Source: Mycobacterium kubicae (lineage in GTDB: Bacteria > Actinomycetota > Actinomycetes > Mycobacteriales > Mycobacteriaceae). From it: 64,000 nucleotides of DNA. Positions 35,401 through 45,244 of this stretch are shown in pieces; the stretch's first letter is position 1; every line of letters begins with the position of its first letter. A program made the position numbers and the translations under genes. The notes beneath the pieces are model-generated. The model ran no database searches, was not told the DNA's origin, and was given only the letters and a program-made list of their open reading frames with translations. The DNA is taken from assembly GCF_015689175.1 (NCBI RefSeq), contig NZ_CP065047.1, forward strand, positions 2,790,001-2,854,000, in the 5' to 3' direction.

Positions 35401-36598
35401 ACTGGCCGAAGAGAATGAGGTGCTGATCGACCAGGTGAACCTGATCATCAACCAGGGCCCGTCCTTCGGGGTGCACGTCGTGGTCACCGCCGACCGTGAG
35501 TCGGAGCTGCGGCCGCCCGTGCGTAGTGGTTTCGGCTCCCGGGTCGAACTGCGCCTGGCCGCGGTGGAAGACGCCAAGCTGGTGCGTTCCCGGTTCGCCA
35601 AGGACGTCCCGGTCAAGCCGGGCCGCGGCATGGTCGCGGTCAACTACGTCCGACTCGACAGCGACCCGCAGGCGGGTCTGCACACACTGGTGGCCCGTCC
35701 GGCGCTGGCCAACACGGCCAACAACGTCTTCGAGTCCAACAGCGTCGTTGCGGCGGTAAGCCGACTCACCACCGGGCAGGCCCCGCCGGTGCGCCGTCTG
35801 CCCGCGAAGTTCGGTGTGGAACAGGTGCGCGAGCTCGCGGCACGCGACACCCGGCAAGGGGTCGGCGCCGGTGGTATCGCCTGGGCGATCTCGGAGTTGG
35901 ACCTGCAACCGGTCTACCTCAACTTCGCCGAGAACTCGCACCTGATGGTGACCGGTCGACGCGAATGTGGCCGTACCACAACGTTGGCCACCATCATGTC
36001 CGAGATCGGCCGGCTGTACGCGCCGGGCGCCAGTAGTGCGCCCACCCCGCCGCCCGGTCGCCCCTCGGCGCAGGTGTGGCTGGTCGACCCGCGTCGCCAG
36101 CTGCTGACCACGCTGGGTTCGGACTACGTGGAGAAGTTCGCCTACAACCTCGACGGTGTCGTGGCGATGATGGGTGAACTCGCCGCGGCCCTGGCGGGTC
36201 GGGAACCTCCGCCCGGACTGTCCGCCCAGGAGCTGCTGTCACGGTCTTGGTGGAGCGGCCCGGAGATCTTCCTCATCGTCGACGACATCCAGCAGTTGCC
36301 GCCGGGCTTCGACTCGCCGTTGCACAAGGCAGTGCCGTTCGTGAACCGGGCGGCAGACGTCGGCTTGCACGTCATCGTCACCCGGACCTTCGGTGGTTGG
36401 TCTTCCGCGGGCAGTGACCCCATGCTGCGCGCCCTGCACCAAGCCAACGCGCCGCTGCTGGTCATGGACGCCGACCCGGACGAGGGCTTCATCCGCGGGA
36501 AGATGAAGGGTGGTCCGCTGCCTCGCGGTCGTGGTCTGCTGATGGCCGAGGACACCGGTGTGTTCGTCCAGGTGGCGGCCACCGAGGTGCGCAAGTAG
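32426..36598 (+). CDS. eccC5: ESX-5 type VII secretion ATPase EccC5
   Basis: A 1390-residue FtsK/SpoIIIE-type motor in one uninterrupted frame. Two membrane segments (about residues 38-59 and 67-87) are followed by a DUF-type stalk and three ATPase domains. Walker A sites are GTTGSGKS (499-506) and GAGGSGKT (875-882). The third is degenerate, GRRECGRT (1177-1184), with Arg where Lys is expected. VVIDEFYEWF is the first-domain Walker B. The first ATPase domain drives secretion, while the C-terminal domains bind substrate signals. It starts with GTG overlapping eccB5. The convergent cyp143 follows after 21 bases. Confidence 0.96.
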   Translation: MKRGFARPTPEKPPVIKPENIVLPTPLSIPPPEGKPWWIVVVGVVVVGLLGGMVAMTFASGSRVFSGAGAIFPIFMVGGMAMMMFGGRFGGQQQMSRPKLDAMRAQFMLMLDMLRETAQESADSMDANYRWFHPAPDTLAAAVGSPRMWERKPDGKDLNFGVVRVGVGMTRPEVTWGEPQNMPTDIELEPVTGKALQEFGRYQSVVYNLPKMISLLVEPWYALVGSREQVLGLMRAIVCQLAFSHGPDHVQMIVVSSDLEEWEWVKWLPHFGDSRRHDAAGNARMVYSSVREFAAEQAELFAGRGSFTPRHASSSAQTPTPHHVIIADVDDPQWEYVISAEGVDGVTFFDLTGSSMWTGVPERKLQFDDKGVIEALPRDRDTWMVIDDKAWFFALTDHFSSAEAEEFAQKLAQWRLAEAYEEIGQRVAHIGARDILSYYGIDDPASIDFNALWGSRTDTMGRSRLRAPFGNRSDNGELLFLDMKSLDEGGDGPHGVMSGTTGSGKSTLVRTVIESLMLGHPPEELQFVLADLKGGSAVKPFAGVPHVSRIITDLEEDQALMERFLDALWGEIARRKAICDSAGVDDAKEYNSVRARMRARGQDMDPLPMLVVVIDEFYEWFRIMPTAVDVLDSIGRQGRAYWIHLMMASQTIESRAEKLMENMGYRLVLKARTAGAAQAAGVPNAVNLPAQAGLGYFRKSLEDIIRFQAEFLWRDYFRLTTVDGEEAPVLVHSIDYVRPQLFTNSFTPLEVSVQGPDTMPAIGQSNGSNGELLNGDGAEEEDEEGIRTPKVGTVIIDQLRKIDFEPYRLWQPPLTQPVAIDELVNRFLGRPWHKDYGTARNLIFPIGIIDRPFKHDQPPWTVDTSGPGSNVLILGAGGSGKTTALQTLICSAALTHTPEQVQFYCLAYSSTALTTVAQLPHVGEVAGPTDPYGVRRTVAELLALVRERKRTFLEYGIASMEMFRRRKFGGEAGPVPNDGFGDVYLVIDNYRALAEENEVLIDQVNLIINQGPSFGVHVVVTADRESELRPPVRSGFGSRVELRLAAVEDAKLVRSRFAKDVPVKPGRGMVAVNYVRLDSDPQAGLHTLVARPALANTANNVFESNSVVAAVSRLTTGQAPPVRRLPAKFGVEQVRELAARDTRQGVGAGGIAWAISELDLQPVYLNFAENSHLMVTGRRECGRTTTLATIMSEIGRLYAPGASSAPTPPPGRPSAQVWLVDPRRQLLTTLGSDYVEKFAYNLDGVVAMMGELAAALAGREPPPGLSAQELLSRSWWSGPEIFLIVDDIQQLPPGFDSPLHKAVPFVNRAADVGLHVIVTRTFGGWSSAGSDPMLRALHQANAPLLVMDADPDEGFIRGKMKGGPLPRGRGLLMAEDTGVFVQVAATEVRK

Positions 36599-36619
36599 CA
36601 CCGCACGGTGGGGCGGGTC

Positions 36620-38206
<1,587 letters not shown>

Positions 38207-38625
38207 CGTTCGGCCGCCGGCTCGGGGTGCAGGGCCCGGGTTGACGCTTCGCAGAAGTCGCAGGTGGCACGGACCGGGCTCAACATCTGACTTAACTGCG
38301 GTTTAACAAACGTTTTCACGGAGTGAACAGTTGGCATCGTCGGCTCCGAAGGCCCAGTTCAGCCCTTAGAGTTTCATATGAGCGACAACTGAGTCACGAC
38401 ACGATCGCTTGCAAACGCTTATGGGACTGACGGGATATCGAGGCAGAAAGCGCCAGCCGCAGATGATCCCTGGTATTGGCTCAACGATAGAAGCCCGGAG
38501 GGTATCGGGCTGCCCGACGAGAAGATCGGGAAACAGAACTGCAGGTATTCGGGGCAGCATCGTGGCTGCAACTGTGCGAGAGCGACAGCTTTGAGCCGCC
38601 AATCGTGGTCGGTTGAGGAGGGGAG
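38207..38625. other. Intergenic region upstream of the first PPE gene
   Basis: 419 bases with no convincing gene. An inverted repeat TTCAC-gga-GTGAA lies at 38315-38327 next to a relatively AT-rich stretch (ggtttaacaaacgtttt), making this the likeliest promoter/operator area for the PPE-PE-PPE unit. A 61-codon frame (38409-38594) is present but its product has no recognisable character. Confidence 0.45.
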
Positions 38626-39891
38626 TTGTTCGACTTCGGGGCGTTGCCGCCTGAAATCAATTCGGGCCGAATGTATTCCGGCCCAGGTTCGGGGTCGATG
38701 ATCGCCGCTGCGTCCGCCTGGGATGGCGTGGCGGCCGAATTAGGTTTGGCCGCAACGGGTTACGCATCAGTTATCGACGAGCTCACCAGCTCGCCGTGGC
38801 TCGGCCCGGCTTCGCGGTCGATGATGGCCGCAGTCGCACCGTACGTGGGCTGGCTGAGCGCGGTCTCGGCGCAGGCCGAGGACGCGGCCAGTCAGGCGCG
38901 CGCCGCCGCGGCGGCGTACGAGACCGCGTTCGCGCTGACGGTGCCGCCGCCGGTGATCGCGGCCAACCGGGTGCTGCTGATGACGTTGATCGCCACCAAC
39001 TTCTTCGGGCAGAACACGCCGGCTATTGCCGCGACCGAGGCCCAGTACATGGAGATGTGGGCGCAAGACGCCGTCGCCATGTACGGCTACGCGGCGTCGT
39101 CGGCGCTGGCCACGGAGTTGAGCCGGTTCTCGGCACCACCGAACACCACCAGCCCGGAAGCAGTCGGCAACCAGTCCGCTGCGGTCGCCCAGGCCACGGC
39201 CACGCCCGCGGGCAACTCCGCGCAGAACAGTGCGGCGACGATCCCGCAGCTGCTTTCCTCTGCCGCTGCGCCGCAAGCAGCGGCACAGCAGGCGGCGGCG
39301 GCGCCGGCCGAGGCCGTGCAACCCAACTTCATCTGGAACACCATCCAGGACTTCCTGATGTACGGGTTGCCGACGCCGGCCAACAACTACACGGGGCTTA
39401 CCGGCGCCAACTACACGGCGGTGATCAAGCAGACGCTGCAGGCCTACTTCGGCACGGGTTTGGCAAGCTTCGGCGCATCCATCTGGCAGCAAACGTTCCA
39501 GGGCTTAGGGTCGACGGCCGGTGCAAGTGGTGCCTGGTACCCGACACCGCAGTTCGCCGCCTTGGGCGCGGGAGGCTGGAACTTCCACGGCGGGGCGGGC
39601 TTGGCCAGTGTCGCGTCGTCCACCAAAGTCGGTGGACTTTCGGTACCGGCAAGTTGGGGCAACGCGCCCGGTGCGCTGCCGGGTGCCGTCGAGGGCTCGA
39701 CCACCAAGCTCGTCAGTGCGCACCTGGGCGCAAATGGGTCACCGATCGGCCCGGAGGCCGGCCAAGGCGGGGTCAACGGCGCCCTGCGCGGCTTCCCGGT
39801 GGGATCGCGCAGCGCCCAACGCGCAGGCAACATGGGCGTCCGGTACGGCGTCCGCTACAGCGTCCTGGCCCGGCCGCCGTCGGCGGGATAA
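38626..39891 (+). CDS. PPE family protein, PPE-SVP subgroup (PPE25 position)
   Basis: A 421-residue PPE protein. The start is TTG at 38626, because the family N-terminus [20 protein letters not shown] follows directly and gaggagggg sits upstream. The about 180-residue helical PPE domain has the W-x-G-type turn (SSPWLGPAS), [10 protein letters not shown] and [12 protein letters not shown]. The C-terminal half carries [10 protein letters not shown], the SVP motif, and ends [16 protein letters not shown]. Its position matches PPE25 in M. tuberculosis but it is longer (365 residues there, from memory). It is probably dimerised with the following PE protein and exported by ESX-5 with EspG5. Confidence 0.92.
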   Translation: MFDFGALPPEINSGRMYSGPGSGSMIAAASAWDGVAAELGLAATGYASVIDELTSSPWLGPASRSMMAAVAPYVGWLSAVSAQAEDAASQARAAAAAYETAFALTVPPPVIAANRVLLMTLIATNFFGQNTPAIAATEAQYMEMWAQDAVAMYGYAASSALATELSRFSAPPNTTSPEAVGNQSAAVAQATATPAGNSAQNSAATIPQLLSSAAAPQAAAQQAAAAPAEAVQPNFIWNTIQDFLMYGLPTPANNYTGLTGANYTAVIKQTLQAYFGTGLASFGASIWQQTFQGLGSTAGASGAWYPTPQFAALGAGGWNFHGGAGLASVASSTKVGGLSVPASWGNAPGALPGAVEGSTTKLVSAHLGANGSPIGPEAGQGGVNGALRGFPVGSRSAQRAGNMGVRYGVRYSVLARPPSAG

Positions 39892-39978
39892 CCAAATGCC
39901 AACTACGCCAACGAAATAGCTCGACCAGCAACACCAGACCAAGTGATTGAGCCGGAAGCTTACCGAGGAGGAAACCGA

Positions 39979-40278
39979 ATGTCTTACCTGACTACGCAAC
40001 CAGAGGCGCTGGCGTCGGCGGCTGGCACTTTGCAAGGGATTGGTTCAGCCATGAACTCTCAGAACGTCGCGGCCGCCGCGCCCACCACGGGTGTGGTCCC
40101 AGCCGCCGCCGACGAGGTGTCGGCGCTGACCGCGGCACAGTTCGTCGCGCACGCCCAGATGTACCAGGCCGTCAGCGCACAGGCTGCGGCGATCCACGAC
40201 ATGTTCGTCAATACCTTGGGCGTCAGCTCGGGGTCGTACGCGGCGACCGAGGCGGCCAACGCGGCCGCGGCCGGCTAA
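39979..40278 (+). CDS. PE family protein (PE18 position)
   Basis: A 99-residue stand-alone PE domain: SYLTTQPEALASAAGTLQGIG, then a [29 protein letters not shown] helix pair. It ends with [13 protein letters not shown], whose Y-x3-E fits the type VII secretion signal. The ATG at 39979 has gaggagg upstream; an in-frame earlier start is not in the family. It is 11 bases ahead of the next PPE gene, its likely partner. Confidence 0.94.
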   Translation: MSYLTTQPEALASAAGTLQGIGSAMNSQNVAAAAPTTGVVPAAADEVSALTAAQFVAHAQMYQAVSAQAAAIHDMFVNTLGVSSGSYAATEAANAAAAG

Positions 40279-40289
40279 GGAGTCAAGAC

Positions 40290-41516
40290 ATGGCACTCGA
40301 TTTTGGCACGCTACCGCCCGAGGTCACCTCGGCGATGATGTACTCCGGCCCCGGAGCATCGTCCTTCGTGGCGGCGGCGTCGGCATGGAACGGGCTGGCG
40401 GCTGAGCTGACGTCGACGGCCCAGGGCTACGAGCAAGTGCTTGCCCAACTGGCCGGTGAAGAGTGGCTAGGACCGGCGTCAGCAACCATGGCACAGGCCG
40501 TCGAGCCGTATGTGGCCTGGCTGACCGCCACCGCCGGCCAAGCCGAACAAGCCGGCGCCCAGTCGCAGGCGGCGGCGGCCGCGTTCGAGACCGCATTCGC
40601 CTCGGTGGTGCCCCCACCGGTGATTGCGGCCAATCGTGCCGCGCTGGCCCAGGCGGTGCAGACCAACATCCTCGGGCTGAACAACGGGGTCATTGCGCAG
40701 TTGGAATCCCAGTACCTGGAGATGTGGGCGCAGAACGCTTCCACCATGTACAACTACGCGGGTGCCTCCGCCGCGGCCAGCCAGGTCACGCCGTTCAAGG
40801 CGGCCCCGACGATCGCCAATCCGGCCGGGACCACCACTCAAGCCGCCGCGGTCACAGCGGCCCAGGCGGCGCCGGCGGCTTCGATTCAGGACTCGCTGCA
40901 GAGTTTCTTCAACTCGATCACCGGCCAACTGGGCCAGCTGGCCACGCCCGCCGGGACCAATGCGCTGGTGTCACAGTTGACCACCAGCAACCCGCTGCTC
41001 ACCGAAGTCTGGTTCCTGTTGAGCGGGCAGACGGTACTGCCGTCGAACCTGGGCACCTTCTTGACCGGATACAACAACTACGCGAGCTTGTTCTACAACA
41101 CCGAAGGCTTGCCGTACTTCAGCGTTGGTATGGCCAACTCCGGTGTGCAGGTGGCCAAGTCGGCGGGTGTCCTCGGTGGCGCGGCGCCGGCGGCGGCTGC
41201 CGCCGTCCCCAAGCCGCCGATCAGCGGGGCGATCGGCGCCGCTGGTGGTCAGGTGGCGGCCGGGCTGGGCAGTGGTGCCCACGTCGGACACCTCGCGGTT
41301 CCGGCTTCGTGGCCGGGTGCGTCAACCGCGCCGGCGGCGGTCCGCCCGGCGGTGCAGCTGATCAGCGAGCCGATCACTACCGGCGAATCCGGGGCCGGAA
41401 ACGTGTTGAGCGGCATGCCTGTTGCCGGGACGGGTACCGGCGCGCGAGGAGCCGGCGCAGGTCCCCGCTATGGGTTCAAGCCCACCATCATGGCCCGGCC
41501 ACTGCCGGCCGGCTGA
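40290..41516 (+). CDS. PPE family protein, PPE-SVP subgroup (PPE26 position)
   Basis: A 408-residue PPE protein. It begins ALDFGTLPPEVTSAMMYSGPG, with the W-x-G turn in GEEWLGPAS and [13 protein letters not shown] in the PPE domain. The C-terminal half carries VGHLAVPASW (an AVP variant of the SVP motif) and ends GPRYGFKPTIMARPLPAG. PE18/PPE26 in M. tuberculosis is a coupled secreted pair. The cluster PPE-PE-PPE is kept here, but the PPE27 gene expected next is replaced by the DUF732-methyltransferase cassette. Confidence 0.93.
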   Translation: MALDFGTLPPEVTSAMMYSGPGASSFVAAASAWNGLAAELTSTAQGYEQVLAQLAGEEWLGPASATMAQAVEPYVAWLTATAGQAEQAGAQSQAAAAAFETAFASVVPPPVIAANRAALAQAVQTNILGLNNGVIAQLESQYLEMWAQNASTMYNYAGASAAASQVTPFKAAPTIANPAGTTTQAAAVTAAQAAPAASIQDSLQSFFNSITGQLGQLATPAGTNALVSQLTTSNPLLTEVWFLLSGQTVLPSNLGTFLTGYNNYASLFYNTEGLPYFSVGMANSGVQVAKSAGVLGGAAPAAAAAVPKPPISGAIGAAGGQVAAGLGSGAHVGHLAVPASWPGASTAPAAVRPAVQLISEPITTGESGAGNVLSGMPVAGTGTGARGAGAGPRYGFKPTIMARPLPAG

Positions 41517-41562
41517 TCGGAAACCTCCAACCACGCCGTCTCATTCGAAAGGAGCAGCAAAA

Positions 41563-41886
41563 ATGTTCAAACGCATTCTGGTTGTGACGGTCGCGTTGCT
41601 CGGACCGCTGGGAGCCGTCGGCACCGCTCAGGCCGACACCTCCTCGGACGCGAAGTTCATCGCACTCCTGAAGAACGAGGGCATCAGCGACCACATCTCG
41701 CCTGCCCACGCGATCGAGGGCGGCCACATGGTGTGTACGAAGCTCGACCAGGGCATGACGCCCACCGAGGTGGCCAACGACGTACTCAACAGCAGTTCGA
41801 TGCCCGCCTATCACTCCGGTTACTTCGTCGGCGCCGCCATCGAGATCTACTGCCCGCAGTACGAGCCCGAGGAGTCGAAGACCTAG
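41563..41886 (+). CDS. Secreted DUF732-type protein, copy 1
   Basis: A 107-residue small exported protein. The signal peptide (FKRILVVTVALLGPLGAVGT) ends at AQA, with cleavage predicted after residue 24. The mature part has FIALLKNEGISDHISPAHAI, the two conserved cysteines (MVCTKLDQGM and EIYCPQYE) and DVLNSSSMPAYHSGYFVGAA. DUF732 proteins are small two-cysteine mycobacterial proteins without known function. It is nearly identical in pattern to the copy at 43228. It is preceded by aaggagca and follows the PPE26-like gene by 46 bases. Confidence 0.88.
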   Translation: MFKRILVVTVALLGPLGAVGTAQADTSSDAKFIALLKNEGISDHISPAHAIEGGHMVCTKLDQGMTPTEVANDVLNSSSMPAYHSGYFVGAAIEIYCPQYEPEESKT

Positions 41887-41889
41887 CAG

Positions 41890-41957
41890 GACTGGTGAAG
41901 GATTACACCGCCGCTGCTGGGTCGCTTCGGCAGCGGCGGTGTAATCCTTCACCAGTC
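41890..41957. terminator. 28-bp perfect inverted repeat between convergent genes
   Basis: Bases 41890-41917 pair perfectly with 41930-41957, leaving a 12-base loop (tgggtcgcttcg). It sits between the DUF732 stop (41886) and the methyltransferase stop (41960), where both transcripts must end. There is no U-tract on either side. The arms are far longer than a normal terminator needs, so it may be a bidirectional terminator or a mobile or recombination relic. Confidence 0.7.
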
Positions 41958-41959
41958 GG

Positions 41960-43003
41960 TCAGCGGGTCTTGCGAAAAACCAGCCAGCGCAACTCGATTG
42001 GCGATTGCTCAGGCTCGACGTCGAACACGTCCAGGCCGTTGGCCCAACCGACGAACCAGTTCGTGGGCGGCCAAGCACCTTGCGGCAGATGCGCCTGCTC
42101 GTACTCGACGACGGAATCGTCGGCCACCAATTCCAGCGGCAGCTCGCCCGCCGCGCCCGCGACCTCGTCGCGAGTGAAAATCATTGTGTTGCACTGCTGC
42201 CCGAGCTGCACCGCGGCACTGTCCGGAAGGTAGCTCGGGCGGGGCAGGAACGCATTGAACACCAGATGTCCGCCGAGCGCCAGGCAATCGGCGGCAAGTT
42301 CGAACACGCCGCGCAGCTCTTGCGTGGTCCGGAACTCCGGCACTACCTCCGAGGCCACGATGAGCTGATAATCCGACCGAACCCCGTCCATGGAGTCGAA
42401 CGCGTCGCTCTCGATGACGTGCACGTCGAGCGACTCCTCCTGCGCCTTGGAACGGATGATTTCCGCGAACTTCGGCGTCATTTCCACCGCGTCCACCGGA
42501 TGTCCGCGCCGGGCCAGCGCCAGGGCATTGCGTCCGGTTCCGGCGCCGACATCCAGCACGCGATAGGTCGCCGGATCGGCCGCCGCCGCGGCCAGCGCCG
42601 ACACGCGCGCGTCAGCTTCGGTGCCGAACAGTGGCCCCTCCCGGGAACCGACCCAGGTGTCGTAGTCGCCTGCGACCGTCACCCATTCGGCTTGCACGCG
42701 ATAGTTCATGCCGACGCCGAACGGAGCGTGGTAGGAGATCACGATGTTCGAACGCTGAGAAGCGTTGTACGCCCGGGCCAACTCCGTCTCCAACATCGTT
42801 CTGAGTTGAGCGGTTTCGTCGGCCGTCTGCTGGGCACCCACGCTGGCGAAGATGTGGTGGCAGATCTTCATGTACTCGTCGATCAACGCCGGAACCGCCG
42901 GCACAGTGATCTGGCCCGCGGCGACCGATCGCCGATACAACCGTCGCGCCATGGCGTCGCGCAGCGTGGGCGGATCGAAGCGTCCGGTAGGCGGATCCTG
43001 CAT
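41960..43003 (-). CDS. SAM-dependent methyltransferase inside the ESX-5 locus
   Basis: A 347-residue enzyme. The SAM-binding domain is in the middle: YRVLDVGAGTGRNALALARRG (motif I, Asp151-Gly157), VDAVEMTPKFAEIIRSKA and VHVIESDAFDSM, then LALGGHLVFNAFLPRPSYLP. The N-terminal 110 residues are helical (LIDEYMKICHHIFASVG, LETELARAYNASQRSN) and not part of the usual core. The substrate is unknown. It is the only minus-strand gene between the PPE26-like gene and eccA5 and is flanked by two DUF732 copies. M. tuberculosis lacks it at this site (memory). Confidence 0.83.
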   Translation of the reverse strand: MQDPPTGRFDPPTLRDAMARRLYRRSVAAGQITVPAVPALIDEYMKICHHIFASVGAQQTADETAQLRTMLETELARAYNASQRSNIVISYHAPFGVGMNYRVQAEWVTVAGDYDTWVGSREGPLFGTEADARVSALAAAAADPATYRVLDVGAGTGRNALALARRGHPVDAVEMTPKFAEIIRSKAQEESLDVHVIESDAFDSMDGVRSDYQLIVASEVVPEFRTTQELRGVFELAADCLALGGHLVFNAFLPRPSYLPDSAAVQLGQQCNTMIFTRDEVAGAAGELPLELVADDSVVEYEQAHLPQGAWPPTNWFVGWANGLDVFDVEPEQSPIELRWLVFRKTR

Positions 43004-43227
43004 GAGACTCTTCTACCTGACCCGGCCCGCTTCGTACACCGCGGGCGCAGAACCTGTATCGACATGCGCTGCAACAGGTTCGGACAAATCGATACGTTTC
43101 TGGCCGTTAAGTGGCCGACAGGTAAACAACGCATGTACAGCTGCGCGGCGAGTGGAACGGCGGCCCATCCGTGGGAAGAATTCGAACTGTCGGAGCCGTC
43201 AGCAAGTCCACTTCGGGAGGGTCTGAC

Positions 43228-43551
43228 ATGTGTTCGCGAGTTGTCGTAGCCGCAGTGCTGGTCGCGGTACTCGGCCCGATGGCAGTCGGGACCGCACACG
43301 CCGACGGGACCGACGACAAGTTCCTCGCCGACCTGCGGGCCGAAGGCATCACCGACCACCTCTCGAGCGCACATGCGATCGAGGCCGGCCACTTCGTGTG
43401 CGTAAAACTCGACAACGGCATGTCGGCGACCGACGTAGCCAATGACGTGCTGAACAGCAGCAGCATGCCGGCCTACCATTCCGGGTTCTTCGTCGGCGCC
43501 AGCATCAACGCGTACTGCCCGAGGCACAAGAATGAACTGCCTGCCACCTGA
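43228..43551 (+). CDS. Secreted DUF732-type protein, copy 2
   Basis: A 107-residue paralogue of the protein at 41563. The signal peptide (VVVAAVLVAVLGPMAVGTAH) should be cleaved after AHA (residue 25). LADLRAEGITDHLSSAHAIE, the cysteines in FVCVKLDNGM and NAYCPRHK, and DVLNSSSMPAYHSGFFVGAS are shared with copy 1. The ATG at 43228 follows gggagg. It is divergent from the methyltransferase across 224 bases and lies 364 bases before the PE19-like gene. Confidence 0.88.
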   Translation: MCSRVVVAAVLVAVLGPMAVGTAHADGTDDKFLADLRAEGITDHLSSAHAIEAGHFVCVKLDNGMSATDVANDVLNSSSMPAYHSGFFVGASINAYCPRHKNELPAT

Positions 43552-43915
43552 CGCGGCATCCGGTTGACCCAGCCTTATATATAAGGTGTCGCCCGACGGC
43601 CTGGACCGGTCATCACGGCAGGGTTTTCCGCTCCGAGATTCTTTCCCCTGGTGTCTTTGAATGCCAGAAATATCCCGTTCAACAAGACGTCGCGGACCAG
43701 CCGCCACGATCCTGTGCACTCAATTGCTGTGGAATGACTGTGGCAGGCCCCTAACCAGGGCCAACGCTGTTACTGTGTCGTTACACCAGGTGAATTCGTC
43801 GTGCCGTCGAGTGAACAAATGCTAACAGGCGCCATCGAGCCCAACCTGGGACCGGACAGTCATCTACTCTCTTGGCTGAGAGCGATGCTGGGGAACATCT
43901 GAGGGAGGAAACAGC
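43552..43915. other. Leader region of the PE19-like gene with an AT-rich palindrome
   Basis: 364 bases without a gene. A perfect 14-bp palindrome, ccttatatataagg, lies at 43573-43586, only 22 bases after the DUF732 stop and 330 bases before the PE start. A short inverted repeat ccct-aacc-aggg lies near 43751. This is the probable promoter region of the PE19-esxM-esxN unit, but no -35/-10 pair can be fixed with confidence. Confidence 0.45.
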
Positions 43916-44215
43916 ATGTCGTTCGTGACCACACAACCGGAAGCTCTGGCAGCGGCGGCGGGGAACCTGCAGGGCATCGGCACGACCATGAGCGCCCAGA
44001 ATGCGGCGGCGGCCGCCCCGACGACCGGAGTTGTGCCCGCTGCGGCCGACGAGGTGTCAGCGCTGACCGCCGCCCAGTTCGCCGCGCATGCGCAGATGTA
44101 CCAGGCGGTCAGCGCCCAGGCCGCTGCGATCCACGAGATGTTCGTCAACACGCTGGCAACGAGTTCCGGTTCCTACGCGGCAACCGAGGCCGCAAACGCA
44201 GCCGCCGCCGGCTGA
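43916..44215 (+). CDS. PE family protein (PE19 position)
   Basis: A 99-residue PE domain starting [21 protein letters not shown] and ending [13 protein letters not shown], with the Y-x3-E secretion motif. It is almost the same as the PE protein at 39979. GTTMSAQNAAAAAPTTGVVP and [20 protein letters not shown] form the helical hairpin. It sits upstream of esxM as PE19 does in M. tuberculosis. A gaggaaac site lies upstream of the ATG. Its PPE partner is not obvious; see the PPE-like tail immediately downstream. Confidence 0.94.
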   Translation: MSFVTTQPEALAAAAGNLQGIGTTMSAQNAAAAAPTTGVVPAAADEVSALTAAQFAAHAQMYQAVSAQAAAIHEMFVNTLATSSGSYAATEAANAAAAG

Positions 44216-44258
44216 CCGAACTGGCCCTGCAGCGACTCGGGACGGATTGGCTACGGAC

Positions 44259-44414
44259 GTGAACTCCACGGCAACCTCCCACCGCTCGGCGACTTCGACT
44301 ATCGGCTCGGGCGGGCCGGCAGCCGAGGTCCGCACGAATTCTCCGTCAACTCGGACGCCGCGGTTTGGGTTCGACGTATATCTGACCGTGCAAGACCCGG
44401 TGGCCGCCGGCTGA
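44259..44414 (+). pseudogene. Possible eroded 3' end of a PPE gene
   Basis: A short frame between the PE19-like gene and esxM ends PRFGFDVYLTVQDPVAAG and a TGA. This resembles the C-terminal signature of PPE proteins in this window ([36 protein letters not shown]). Nothing upstream in the frame looks like PPE. A PPE gene may have been deleted here, leaving its last 20 codons. The rest of the 313-base gap (44216-44528) holds no gene but must carry the esxM leader. Confidence 0.45.
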
Positions 44415-44516
44415 CGGAAGGGGGGAATCAGCCGAAGTTCACGGTCGGTGGTTGTGTCACCGCACAGCCGATCCGGCCATCGCGTCCGTAACAACAATTC
44501 AGGTAGCAACAACTAA

Positions 44517-44825
<309 letters not shown>

Positions 44826-44875
44826 CTTCCAAAGCCGCAGCTGCGTACGCTTTCTGACATTAGGAGAACATCGAT

Positions 44876-45160
44876 ATGACCATTAACTACCAGTTCGGCG
44901 ATGTGGACGCCCACGGCGCTCTCATTCGCGCGCAGGCCGCCAACCTGGAGGCCGAGCACCAGGCCATCGTTCGCGATGTGCTGGCTGCCGGTGACTTCTG
45001 GGGTGGCGCCGGTTCGGTGGCTTGCCAGGAGTTCATCACCCAGTTGGGTCGCAACTTCCAGGTGATCTACGAGCAGGCCAACTCCCACGGCCAGAAGGTT
45101 CAGTCCGCCGGCAGCAACATGGCGCAGACCGACAGCGCCGTCGGCTCCAGCTGGGCCTAA
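44876..45160 (+). CDS. esxN: WXG100 protein EsxN
   Basis: A 94-residue WXG100 protein: TINYQFGDVDAHGALIRAQA, the W-x-G turn in GDFWGGAGSVACQEF, and the end QVIYEQANSHGQKVQSAGSN. It matches EsxN (Rv1793). It is the partner of EsxM, 50 bases downstream of it. A strong hairpin follows the stop. Confidence 0.96.
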   Translation: MTINYQFGDVDAHGALIRAQAANLEAEHQAIVRDVLAAGDFWGGAGSVACQEFITQLGRNFQVIYEQANSHGQKVQSAGSNMAQTDSAVGSSWA

Positions 45161-45176
45161 AACCGAACTTCAGGCG

Positions 45177-45204
45177 CGGCAGCACACCAGCCGGTGTGCT
45201 GCCG
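45177..45204. terminator. Perfect 12-bp hairpin after esxN
   Basis: cggcagcacacc (45177-45188) pairs with ggtgtgctgccg (45193-45204) around the four-base loop agcc. It lies 16 bases after the esxN stop and ahead of espG5. There is no U-tract. It probably ends or processes the esxM-esxN transcript, letting the small secreted proteins be made in excess of EspG5. Confidence 0.65.
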
Positions 45205-45244
45205 TGTCCTGCAGTTATCAGGCACGTCAACTTCTGAGGCAGGG

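Noticed and set aside
35947..35980. Arg replacing Lys in the third EccC5 Walker A motif
   Set aside because: As far as I remember the same degenerate motif occurs in M. tuberculosis EccC5, so it is a family trait and not a mutation.
38409..38594. 61-codon frame upstream of the first PPE gene
   Set aside because: No family resemblance, no good ribosome site and basic random-looking composition.
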